Below are positions 36,281 through 44,352 of a stretch of DNA of 64,000 nucleotides, piece by piece; the first letter of the stretch is position 1; each line of letters begins with the position of its first letter. The position numbers and the translations under genes were made by a program. This DNA is from Hirschia litorea (GTDB taxonomy: Bacteria; Pseudomonadota; Alphaproteobacteria; Caulobacterales; Hyphomonadaceae): positions 682,001 to 746,000 of the forward strand of contig NZ_JBHTBR010000005.1 in NCBI RefSeq assembly GCF_042665075.1, read 5' to 3'. Below the pieces are notes generated by a model, which saw only the letters and a program-made list of their open reading frames with translations, was not told the origin of the DNA and searched no databases.

Positions 36281-37096
36281 ATGGACATATATTTCAACGT
36301 CCACCTGTTATCAGATTCGACAGGTGAAACTCTGAATGCAGTGATGCGCGCAGCTTGTGCACAGTTTGAAGATGTTTCTCCGCTGGAACATAATTATTAC
36401 CTTGTGAGATCACAGCGTCAGCTTGATCGTGCTTTACGTGAAATTGAAGGTGCGCCAGGTGTAGTATTGTACACGATTTCAGATGAGGGCTTGCGGAAAA
36501 CTCTCGAAGATTGGTGTGCACAAACACATACGCCAGTGTTGCCGGTTATAGATCCAGCGGTGGATGTGCTTAGTCGTTATCTTGGTTTAAGATCAAATAG
36601 ATCTGTTGCTGGCCAATATATGCTCGATTCTGGCTATTTTGCACGAATTGAAGCTTTAAATTATACGCTAGCGCACGATGATGGGCAGGGCGTAGATGAT
36701 TTAGGTGACGCAGACGTTGCGTTGGTTGGCGTGAGCAGAACATCTAAAACGCCTACATGCGTGTATTTAGGAAATAGAGGTATAAAAGCAGCAAATGTGC
36801 CGTTAGTACCCGGTGTAGATCCGCCTGAAATTTTGCTCGGGCCTGATGCACCATTAGTCATTGCACTCAAAATTTCGCCAAAGCGTTTGGTTGAAATTCG
36901 CAGACAACGTTTAATTTCTATCAAAGAAGATCCAAATACTGCCTATGCATCCGAAGAATCTGTTCGGGAAGAACTGACTTGGGCGAATAGATTATTCGCG
37001 AGGATGAAGTGGAAAACAATAGATGTTTCTCGTCGGTCTGTTGAAGAAACTGCCGCAGCGATTTTAAACACTATTTCAGAAAGTCGTCGTAATTAG
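36281..37096 (+). CDS. pyruvate, phosphate dikinase regulatory protein (PPSRP/DUF299 family)
   Basis: Bifunctional kinase/pyrophosphorylase of the DUF299 family, which switches PPDK or PEP synthase by ADP-dependent phosphorylation. The 271-residue protein shows the start HLLSDSTGETLNAVMRA and the P-loop-like GVSRTSKTPTCVYLGNRG, plus KLISP-like KISPKRLVEIR. Whether its target is PPDK or PEP synthase cannot be read here. It is the first gene right of oriC and heads a plus-strand run. Confidence 0.93.
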   Translation: MDIYFNVHLLSDSTGETLNAVMRAACAQFEDVSPLEHNYYLVRSQRQLDRALREIEGAPGVVLYTISDEGLRKTLEDWCAQTHTPVLPVIDPAVDVLSRYLGLRSNRSVAGQYMLDSGYFARIEALNYTLAHDDGQGVDDLGDADVALVGVSRTSKTPTCVYLGNRGIKAANVPLVPGVDPPEILLGPDAPLVIALKISPKRLVEIRRQRLISIKEDPNTAYASEESVREELTWANRLFARMKWKTIDVSRRSVEETAAAILNTISESRRN

Positions 37097-37154
37097 TTCC
37101 AAAACATTAAAAAATGCGACTAAATCAATAAGTTAGATTAAAAAGGCTATATAC

Positions 37155-37754
37155 GTGACGAAATCTGCTCTTATCTTGGCATCTCAGAGTAAATCGCGTG
37201 GTGATCTTATGCGAGGAGCGGGTTTAGAATTTGATCAAGTTTCCTCTCTCGTGGATGAAGACGCTATTAAAGCAGCTATGCGTGCGGATGGTGAAACAAC
37301 CAAACGTCAAGCAGAAGCACTTGCTGAAATGAAAGCAATTAAAATATCTATGAAACATCCAGGTATTGTTTTGGGCGCAGATCAAATGCTTGATTTAGAA
37401 GGTGTGCAATTTGATAAACCTAAAACCATGGAAGAAGCGCGTGAAAACCTACTAAAGATGCGCGGTAAAACCCACACGCTAGAAACTGCTTTGGTTGCAT
37501 GCGAAAATGGACAACCAATTTGGAGAGCAGCTACGCGCCCTAAACTTACTATGCGTGATTTTTCGGAAGGTTTTCTCGATCAGTATCTCCAAACTGAAGG
37601 GGAGTTAGCTCTCACAACCGTTGGAGCATACCGTCTTGAATCTCATGGTGCTCAATTGTTTTCTAAAATAGAGGGTGACTATTTCTCCGTTTTAGGTTTA
37701 CCCCTCATCCAATTGCTAAATTGGCTCCAATCTCGCGGAGACCTAACACAGTGA
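37155..37754 (+). CDS. maf: Maf-family nucleotide pyrophosphatase
   Basis: House-cleaning nucleoside triphosphate pyrophosphatase of 199 residues. The motifs LASQSKSRGDLMRGAG, VLGADQMLDL and KPKTMEEARENLLKMRGKTH are typical of the Maf fold. It overlaps aroE by four bases (GTGA). Confidence 0.92.
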   Translation: MTKSALILASQSKSRGDLMRGAGLEFDQVSSLVDEDAIKAAMRADGETTKRQAEALAEMKAIKISMKHPGIVLGADQMLDLEGVQFDKPKTMEEARENLLKMRGKTHTLETALVACENGQPIWRAATRPKLTMRDFSEGFLDQYLQTEGELALTTVGAYRLESHGAQLFSKIEGDYFSVLGLPLIQLLNWLQSRGDLTQ

Positions 37755-38578
37755 ACGCTATATCTAACACGCAAGTCTATGGCGTAATAGGAGACCCGAT
37801 CGCTCAGTCCCTTTCTCCTGATATCCATAATAGGTGGATAAAATCAGCTGAGATTGACGCGTACTATAATAAGTTTCATTTACAGACGAATAGCGCCAAA
37901 ACAGATATTCAAACCCTATACCGTTTTGGTGTGAAGGGACTGAATATAACAATGCCCTATAAAGAATCGGCTATTCAGGCAGCCTATTCGGTAAGTGAAA
38001 CGGCTAAAATAATTGGTGTCGCAAATACATTGAAAGCGACACCTGAGGGATGGCAAGCAGAAAACACGGATGCCGTTGGCTTTCTAAATGCACTGCTTGA
38101 ATGCCTTGAAGAAACGAACCTAAAAGACAAAAGAATTTTGCTAATTGGTGCCGGTGGTGCAGCCCGCGCTGTCGCATATATTCTGAATAAACAAGGAGCA
38201 GATCTTACGATTGCAAATCGTACGGTTGAAAAAGCGCAATCTCTTATTTCAGAACTCGCCCCTCAAGCTAATGCGTGTGGATTGTCTCTTTTGGCGGAGA
38301 AGATGAAAACGTCAGAAATCGTCATCAATGCGACAAGCTTGAAAGCTGGCATCGCGACGAATTTGGAATTTCCTCAAGGACAAAATCGTCTGTTTTATGA
38401 TTTATCGTACGGCCAAGCGCCAAAACCTGTTTTGGCTAAAGCCAGTTTCAATGGCTGGAAGACTCAAGATGGTTTACGCATGTTAGTCGAGCAAGCCGCA
38501 TTGGCTTATCAAATGTGGCATGGTGACATGCCGGACGTGAATTCAGCATTTCGCATGTGCCTTCAGAAAGTGAATTAG
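37751..38578 (+). CDS. aroE: shikimate dehydrogenase
   Basis: NADPH-dependent reduction of 3-dehydroshikimate in aromatic amino acid synthesis. Starting from GTG 37751, the 275-residue product shows GVIGDPIAQSLSPDIHN, the catalytic Lys in NITMPYKESA, the Asp in ENTDAVGF and the Rossmann motif LLIGAGGAARAV. The GTG overlaps the maf stop, so a longer frame to 37721 is unlikely. The coaE ATG follows immediately after the aroE stop. Confidence 0.95.
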   Translation: MNAISNTQVYGVIGDPIAQSLSPDIHNRWIKSAEIDAYYNKFHLQTNSAKTDIQTLYRFGVKGLNITMPYKESAIQAAYSVSETAKIIGVANTLKATPEGWQAENTDAVGFLNALLECLEETNLKDKRILLIGAGGAARAVAYILNKQGADLTIANRTVEKAQSLISELAPQANACGLSLLAEKMKTSEIVINATSLKAGIATNLEFPQGQNRLFYDLSYGQAPKPVLAKASFNGWKTQDGLRMLVEQAALAYQMWHGDMPDVNSAFRMCLQKVN

Positions 38579-39193
38579 ATGATTATTCTTGGTCTTACTG
38601 GCTCTATTGGCATGGGTAAGTCGACAACGGCTAACATGTTTAAAGATGCAGGTATTCCAGTGTATGATTCTGATGCAAGTGTGCATGCTTTATATGGACC
38701 AGAGGGCGAGGCTACCAAATTAATCTCGGCTGATTTTCCCAATGTAACCAATGAAGCGGGTGGTATTGATCGTACAAAACTTGGCCTTATTGTCTTAAAA
38801 GACGATGCTGCAATGAAACGACTAGAAGCAATTGTCCATCCTTTAGTGTTTAAGACGCGTCAGGCGTTTGTAAGTAAACATAAATCAGCAAAATCGCCAT
38901 TAATCGTATTTGATGTCCCACTCTTGTTTGAAACTGGGTCAGAGACTTTTGTTGATAAAGTTCTAGTTGTCACTGCGCCTCAGGAGGTGCAGCTGAAACG
39001 CGTGTTAGAACGCAAAGGTATGACTGAAGAAAAATTTAAGTCGATCTTGAAGAAACAAATGCCAGATACTGAAAAGCGTTCACGAGCTGATTTTATTATT
39101 GATACAAGTTTAGGTATTGAGGCGGCCCAGAAAGAGGTCAATCTTATTATTAAAAAGCTGACAGACCTAAACACCAAGAACGTGGTGAATTGA
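38579..39193 (+). CDS. coaE: dephospho-CoA kinase
   Basis: Last step of coenzyme A synthesis. The 204-residue kinase has the P-loop GLTGSIGMGKSTTANMF, DSDASVHALYG and VFDVPLLFETG motifs typical of CoaE. It abuts aroE directly and is one base from dnaQ, so it belongs to a maf-aroE-coaE-dnaQ operon. Confidence 0.95.
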   Translation: MIILGLTGSIGMGKSTTANMFKDAGIPVYDSDASVHALYGPEGEATKLISADFPNVTNEAGGIDRTKLGLIVLKDDAAMKRLEAIVHPLVFKTRQAFVSKHKSAKSPLIVFDVPLLFETGSETFVDKVLVVTAPQEVQLKRVLERKGMTEEKFKSILKKQMPDTEKRSRADFIIDTSLGIEAAQKEVNLIIKKLTDLNTKNVVN

Positions 39194-39194
39194 T

Positions 39195-39893
39195 ATGCGT
39201 GAGATTTGCTTTGATACTGAAACGACAGGACTAAACGCAAAAGAGGGCGATCGAATTATCGAACTCGGTGCCGTGGAAATCGTAAATCTTTTGCCCACCG
39301 GCCGAGAATTTCACCGCCTTATATATCCTGAACGTGCGGTTAGTGCCGATACCGTACGTATTACTGGTATTACCGATAAAATGTTGGCTGGTAAGCCTGT
39401 ATTTAGTGACCCTTCAGTGCATCAAGAATTTTTAGATTTCATTGGCGATGCGCCTTTAGTCGCTCACAATGCAGAATTTGACCGTGGATTTATCAATGAA
39501 GAATTCCGGCGTATAGGCCTACCCGAATTATCAAAAGATAGATTTGTCGATACGCTCGCCATCGCCAAAAATAAATATCCAGGTGCTTCAGCAACTCTGG
39601 ATGCGCTGTGTAAGCGGTTTGATATTTCACTAGCAAGTCGTGACGTTCACACGGCGGTTGTCGACTCCCAATTGCTGGCGGCGGTTTATTTGGAATTGCA
39701 GGGTGGACGCGAACACTCCTTTGTTTTTGAAGATGAAGTAGATGAAGAAACAAAAAAACAAGTGAAAAGAATTCCGCTTCCTCAGCGTCCAAATAAACTC
39801 CCGTCGCTTATAACAGCAGAGGAAAACGAGGCGCATTTGAAGTTTGTAGATACATTGGGTGATGCACCTAAATGGAAGCAATATTTTTCTTGA
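39195..39893 (+). CDS. dnaQ: DNA polymerase III epsilon subunit (proofreading exonuclease)
   Basis: A 3'-5' exonuclease of 232 residues that proofreads the replicative polymerase. The three exonuclease motifs are visible: CFDTETTGL (ExoI), VAHNAEFDRGF (ExoII) and HTAVVDSQLLA (ExoIII). The C-terminal tail that binds the alpha subunit follows. A bidirectional terminator separates it from secB. Confidence 0.95.
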   Translation: MREICFDTETTGLNAKEGDRIIELGAVEIVNLLPTGREFHRLIYPERAVSADTVRITGITDKMLAGKPVFSDPSVHQEFLDFIGDAPLVAHNAEFDRGFINEEFRRIGLPELSKDRFVDTLAIAKNKYPGASATLDALCKRFDISLASRDVHTAVVDSQLLAAVYLELQGGREHSFVFEDEVDEETKKQVKRIPLPQRPNKLPSLITAEENEAHLKFVDTLGDAPKWKQYFS

Positions 39894-39914
39894 GTTTTAT
39901 TTATTACCTCATGC

Positions 39915-39955
39915 AAAAAAGGGGCGAGAGTTTCATAACTCTCGCCCCTTTTTTA
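39915..39955. terminator. bidirectional terminator between dnaQ and secB
   Basis: GGGGCGAGAGTT and AACTCTCGCCCC form a perfect 12-bp stem around TCAT, with an A6 run before and a T-run after. It would work for both convergent genes. Confidence 0.93.
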
Positions 39956-39972
39956 TCTTCAAAACTTACAAG

Positions 39973-40512
39973 CTAAGCTTGCTCTGAAGGAGGTGTCTCA
40001 CCTGCGTTCTGTCCAGCCGCTGCAGCAGCAGCTTGTTGGCGTTGAGCACGGTATAAACCTATGAAATCAATAGGATCTATTAGCAATGGTGGATATCCAC
40101 CTTCGCGTGTGACTTCTGCCATAACGCGGCGTGCAAATGGGAAAAGAAGGCGCGGGCATTCGATAAGCAATAAAGGCTCGACATCATTTTGTTGAGCATT
40201 TTTAAGTTCAAAGAGACCTGCATAAACAAGTTCAGCAATGAATACGACTTTATCTTCACGCTTGGCTTGCGCTGATAAACGTAGGTTTACTTCAAAAACA
40301 CCTGGCTGTTGTGGCTGAGGGTCAGCTTTGACATCAATGCCAAGCTCTATGGCTGGTGCATTTTGACCAGCACCCGCACTTAGCGGGTTTGGGTTTTCAA
40401 AGGATAAGTCCTTAATATATTGCGCAAGAACGCTAATTGATGGTCCTGATTCAACACTTGTCTGTGCTGGATCTTTTACAGGTTGGCCTTCTGGTGTGGG
40501 CGTGTCATTCAT
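39973..40512 (-). CDS. secB: protein-export chaperone SecB
   Basis: Tetrameric chaperone that holds preproteins unfolded for SecA. From ATG 40512 the product is 179 residues, with ISVLAQYIKDLSFENPNP, FEVNLRLSAQAKRED, CPRLLFPFARRV and GGYPPLLIDPIDF, all standard SecB segments. The longer frame to 40614 adds unrelated residues. It is divergent from the Tim44-like gene. Confidence 0.95.
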   Translation of the reverse strand: MNDTPTPEGQPVKDPAQTSVESGPSISVLAQYIKDLSFENPNPLSAGAGQNAPAIELGIDVKADPQPQQPGVFEVNLRLSAQAKREDKVVFIAELVYAGLFELKNAQQNDVEPLLLIECPRLLFPFARRVMAEVTREGGYPPLLIDPIDFIGLYRAQRQQAAAAAAGQNAGETPPSEQA

Positions 40513-40664
40513 ATCTATACATCCGTTTGATACGGGGAACTGTGTGCCGCCTAACATGACCTTACTGTTCAAACAAGCATAAGGGTTGTTAGAATAGGTT
40601 TTAAGGGCTTCCATGTCGCACTATATAATGGCAGGAAGAAGCCTGATATATTATAAGAAGCGTC

Positions 40665-41264
40665 ATGATAGATATAGAATTAATAATATTTGCTGCAGTT
40701 GCTGTTTTTGTGTTGTCCCGTTTGTACATTGTACTGGGAAAGAAAACAGGTGCTGAACCGCCTCCCTCCGTCATCCGTGAAGCCGCGAAGAATCGTGTCT
40801 CTGGTGAAGACAATGCAGATGTGTCTAGCATCCGTCCGGCTTTTACCGGTCCAGGTGCTGCTGCGATGGAAGAAATTTCTCGCATGGACCGTTTATTCAC
40901 GCCGACAGATTTCGTGCGCAAATCAAAAAAAGCATATGAAATGATTGTTGAAGCGTTTGCTGAAGGTGACAAAAAAACATTGTCCAACTTGTTGGTCGAT
41001 GATGTTTATGAAGCTTATGTTTCCGCAATTGATGCACGTGAAGAAAGTGGTGCAGAACCGCTTCGCTTAATGCGCCTAAAATCTGCTGAGATAGCAGATG
41101 CTGAAATTATTGATGGCTCAATCGGTCAAGTATCTGTATCTTTTGAAGCTCAGTTAAGTGACGGTGAAAACCTTAGAACGGCGAAAGAAATATGGACCTT
41201 CGAACGCGCTCTCAAAGAATCGAATCCGGCTTGGCTTCTCGCGGGCGTTTCAGAAGCCTCTTAG
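40665..41264 (+). CDS. Tim44/TimA domain membrane-anchored protein
   Basis: A 199-residue protein with one N-terminal membrane helix (IELIIFAAVAVFVLSRLYIVLG in outline) and a C-terminal Tim44-like domain (FAEGDKKTLSNLLVDDVYEAY). Mitochondrial Tim44 and bacterial TimA are related in fold; the bacterial function is not settled. It is divergent from secB, and its 3' end overlaps mltA by 73 bases in another frame. Confidence 0.88.
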   Translation: MIDIELIIFAAVAVFVLSRLYIVLGKKTGAEPPPSVIREAAKNRVSGEDNADVSSIRPAFTGPGAAAMEEISRMDRLFTPTDFVRKSKKAYEMIVEAFAEGDKKTLSNLLVDDVYEAYVSAIDAREESGAEPLRLMRLKSAEIADAEIIDGSIGQVSVSFEAQLSDGENLRTAKEIWTFERALKESNPAWLLAGVSEAS

Positions 41265-42532
41265 GGGGCTTTCTTTCAGTTTTTGCCGTTACTGCCTATG
41301 GGTGTAGTTCCACATCGACTATGCCTACTGGCCCTCAAACACCTGTTGCAACAACAGTTATTACAGGTCCTGCCCAACCGGTAGAAGTGCCGGTTGATGC
41401 TGGATTTACAATGGTTCCAGCCTCTTTTGCGGAGATGAAGGGCTGGAGCGATACTGATTTTATATCCGCTCGCTCAGCTCTTCTGGAATCATGTGGTCGT
41501 TGGGCAAATAAAAGCGATGATACGCTCATCTCCAGCCGCGCACCCTATGGCGGCGCTGTAGGTGATTGGATGCCAGTTTGCGAAGCAATTGGCAATGAAA
41601 CCGTTCCTGAAAACCTTCAACCACTATTTGAAACCTTATTTACACCCTTATCGATTGTACCCGACGTAAATTCATCACGCCTAACAGGGTATTTCGAACC
41701 TGAGATTGATGTAAAATATGTGCCTGAACCGGGTTTCACTAAATCAGTACCGGGTATCCCTGATGATTTGGTTCTGGCTGAACCCACAAAGTTTGAAGCT
41801 AAATATACCAAGGGGAAAATCTGGGGCAGGGTCGTTGGTGAGGAATTAGAGCTTTATCCAGACCGCGCTGACATTATTGACCCACCAGAAAAAGCTATTG
41901 CCTATGCGCCAGCCGGCAAAGTTTTCTATCTTCAGATCCAAGGATCTGGTCGCTTGAAATTTCCAGATGGACGGGTTTTAAGAGCGGCATTTGCTGCACA
42001 CAATCACAAGCCTTTCGTATCCATAGCACAACACCTTATCGACACGGGTGAGATTGAGAAACATCAAGCAGGCATGAATTCAATTCTCAATTGGATGGAA
42101 CGTGTTGGCCCAGAGCGTGCTCAACAAGCTATGAATGTTAATCCGCGTTATGTTTGGTTTACGCCACAGGAAATTATGGACCCAACAAAAGGACCAAATG
42201 GTGCTCAAGGCGTACCATTAACACCAATGGCATCCATGGCAGTAGATCCTCGATATCATCCCTATGGCACACCCATATTCTTAGACACTACTATTCCCCA
42301 GCACGCAGGGGACTGGAAAGGCGCACCCTTCCAGAACATAGTGATCGCGCAGGACACAGGTGGCGCAATCAAAGGCATCTTGAGGGGGGATCTCTTCTTT
42401 GGCTGGGGTGATGAAGCAGGCGGACGCGCAGCAAGCATGAATCATGATGTTGCTATGTGGGTGTTGCTGCCTAAAGCTATCGCTGCTGATTTGACCGCCA
42501 AACATTTAGAAGCTGTAGGCGAAAATGGCTAA
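41192..42532 (+). CDS. mltA: membrane-bound lytic murein transglycosylase A
   Basis: Lytic transglycosylase that cuts glycan strands of peptidoglycan. The 446-residue lipoprotein has a signal ending in the lipobox VTAYGCSS, the MltA domain (VNSSRLTGYFEPEI), and a C-terminal 3D domain with the catalytic Asp in VIAQDTGGAIKG and LFFGWGDEAG. The ATG at 41192 lies 73 bases inside the Tim44-like gene; TTG at 41231 is the next alternative. It overlaps the Smr gene by eight bases. Confidence 0.94.
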   Translation: MDLRTRSQRIESGLASRGRFRSLLGGFLSVFAVTAYGCSSTSTMPTGPQTPVATTVITGPAQPVEVPVDAGFTMVPASFAEMKGWSDTDFISARSALLESCGRWANKSDDTLISSRAPYGGAVGDWMPVCEAIGNETVPENLQPLFETLFTPLSIVPDVNSSRLTGYFEPEIDVKYVPEPGFTKSVPGIPDDLVLAEPTKFEAKYTKGKIWGRVVGEELELYPDRADIIDPPEKAIAYAPAGKVFYLQIQGSGRLKFPDGRVLRAAFAAHNHKPFVSIAQHLIDTGEIEKHQAGMNSILNWMERVGPERAQQAMNVNPRYVWFTPQEIMDPTKGPNGAQGVPLTPMASMAVDPRYHPYGTPIFLDTTIPQHAGDWKGAPFQNIVIAQDTGGAIKGILRGDLFFGWGDEAGGRAASMNHDVAMWVLLPKAIAADLTAKHLEAVGENG

Positions 42533-43115
42533 GAGACCAATCTCTGAAGCTGAAATGCGGTTATGGAAAAAAGTAGCAAAAACAGTCACTCCCAATAAAA
42601 AAACAACTGTAAAATCTAAGGTGGAAGTGGAAGATTTTTCAAAACTTCTTTCCAGTCATTCTCACTTAGATGCGCCTGGTTTCAGATTAGGTATAGCGAA
42701 AACCACCTCACCAAAAAAACAATCTCAAGTAACGGACTTACAAAGAAAAATTTTAAATCCTGAACCTGATTCTATACCGGATACTCCGTTATTAAACCGG
42801 GAGAAAGATAGACGCGTAAGGCGAGGTCAGACCGCAGTTGATGCTAGTATTGACCTTCATGGTTTCACGCAAATAGCCGCCAGATCCGCTTTGAGTGCAT
42901 TTTTAATGCACCACCGCAATGATGGCGCAAAATGCGTACTTGTCATCACAGGTAAAGGAAAACTCGGTACAGGCGTCATTAAGAGACGGTTGTTGAGTTG
43001 GTTGGATGAACCCGACATCCGTGCTCACGTATCTTCTTATGCTTTAGCCCATCAAAAACATGGTGGAGCAGGGGCATATTATGTCTTTTTGAGAAAATTT
43101 GGTCAGCAACGCTAA
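42525..43115 (+). CDS. Smr/MutS2-type domain protein
   Basis: A 196-residue protein with a basic N-terminal half and a C-terminal Smr domain: DASIDLHGFTQIAARSAL with the DLHG motif, LVITGKGKLGTGVIK with the GKG motif, and the terminal HGGAGAYYVFLRK. Smr domains bind or nick nucleic acid. It ends 10 bp from the convergent hisE stop. Confidence 0.92.
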   Translation: MAKRPISEAEMRLWKKVAKTVTPNKKTTVKSKVEVEDFSKLLSSHSHLDAPGFRLGIAKTTSPKKQSQVTDLQRKILNPEPDSIPDTPLLNREKDRRVRRGQTAVDASIDLHGFTQIAARSALSAFLMHHRNDGAKCVLVITGKGKLGTGVIKRRLLSWLDEPDIRAHVSSYALAHQKHGGAGAYYVFLRKFGQQR

Positions 43116-43125
43116 AAAAGTAAAA

Positions 43126-43482
43126 TCAATCCTTTGGACGATTTTCTTTTTCAATTATCCCAGACATGCCCTGACGTTTTGCAAGCGCATGTCCTACATC
43201 CTCAAGACTTACACCGCGCGAACGCAACGCCACAAATAAATGGTATAAAAGGTCGGCGGTTTCATTCGCCACATCCGCGTTTGTTTCTGACGTAAGCGCA
43301 ATTACTGTCTCAACGGCCTCTTCACCAAACTTTTTTGCGCATTTGCTAGGGCCGGCCGCTAATAATTTAGCAGTGTAAGAAGGTTGATCATTCGTTTGTC
43401 CCTCAGCACGTGCATCTATTGTATCAGCTAGATATGTGAGCGCTTGAAATAGATTATCTGTTGGCGAAAGTTTGCTCATCAT
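43126..43482 (-). CDS. hisE: phosphoribosyl-ATP pyrophosphatase
   Basis: Second step of histidine synthesis. From ATG 43482, with GGACCTT upstream, the product has about 118 residues. It shows AAGPSKCAKKFGEEAVETVIAL (in outline) and NETADLLYHLFVALRSRGV, the MazG-like HisE core with acidic metal-binding residues. hisI is not fused to it, and the gene follows hisF by about 10 bp. Confidence 0.94.
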   Translation of the reverse strand: MMSKLSPTDNLFQALTYLADTIDARAEGQTNDQPSYTAKLLAAGPSKCAKKFGEEAVETVIALTSETNADVANETADLLYHLFVALRSRGVSLEDVGHALAKRQGMSGIIEKENRPKD

Positions 43483-43492
43483 AAGGTCCAAT

Positions 43493-44263
43493 TCAAGCCT
43501 TTTGGGGAAGGGGACGCACATAAGCTCCCGCAGCGTTTAGGGCGCGTCGCGCATCAGCTATCGTAGCTTCTCCAAAGTGAAATATAGAAGCTGCCAACAC
43601 TGCATTTGCGCCGCCTTGGATAATAGCGGGCGCTAAATGATCAACATGGCCTGCGCCTCCAGATGCGATGACAGGTATTTTAACGGCATCTGTAATGCGT
43701 TGCAGTAGTTCGATATCATATCCACTTTTAGTGCCATCACGGTCCATGGATGTAAGAAGGATTTCTCCAGCGCCTTTAGATTCAACAAGTTTTGCAAATT
43801 CAATGGCATCGCGTCCTGATGATTTGCGGCCACCATGTGTGAACACGCCCCAGCTATCACCTTCTCGCCGAGCATCAATAGCCACAACGACGGCTTGCGC
43901 ACCAACTTTCAAAGAACATGCCTTTACAAGGTCAGGGTCTGCAACTGCAGCGGAATTTATGCCGCATTTATCAGCCCCAGCAGATAGCAAGGTCACCATA
44001 TCTTCAGGAGAACGTACACCGCCGCCCACAGTTACGGGCATAAAGCATTGATCAGCTGTACGTTCAATCACATCAAGCATCGAGCCACGGCCTTCGCTCG
44101 TCGCTGTAATATCCAAAAAACAGAGTTCATCCGCTCCTTGTTCATCATAAGCTTTAGCAAGGGCGACAGGGTCACCTGCATCGCGAAGATCAACAAAGTT
44201 CACACCTTTAACAGTGCGACCATCTTTAACGTCCAGACAAGGAATAATGCGATTTTTTAACAT
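43493..44263 (-). CDS. hisF: imidazole glycerol phosphate synthase cyclase subunit
   Basis: TIM-barrel cyclase that pairs with HisH to form IGP and AICAR. From ATG 44263 it has 256 residues, beginning MLKNRIIPCLDVKDGR with the first catalytic Asp; the second lies in VVVAIDARR. The phosphate loops VTVGGGVRS and VIASGGAGH are present. A longer frame to 44311 is unlikely. Confidence 0.96.
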   Translation of the reverse strand: MLKNRIIPCLDVKDGRTVKGVNFVDLRDAGDPVALAKAYDEQGADELCFLDITATSEGRGSMLDVIERTADQCFMPVTVGGGVRSPEDMVTLLSAGADKCGINSAAVADPDLVKACSLKVGAQAVVVAIDARREGDSWGVFTHGGRKSSGRDAIEFAKLVESKGAGEILLTSMDRDGTKSGYDIELLQRITDAVKIPVIASGGAGHVDHLAPAIIQGGANAVLAASIFHFGEATIADARRALNAAGAYVRPLPQKA

Positions 44264-44352
44264 GGACGCTGGTTTACGCGGGAGAAGGGTGCTGAGCAAG
44301 CCTGAAAACAAAATTGCTCAACCTAGTTCTTCATAATTATTGAGCGATAGGT

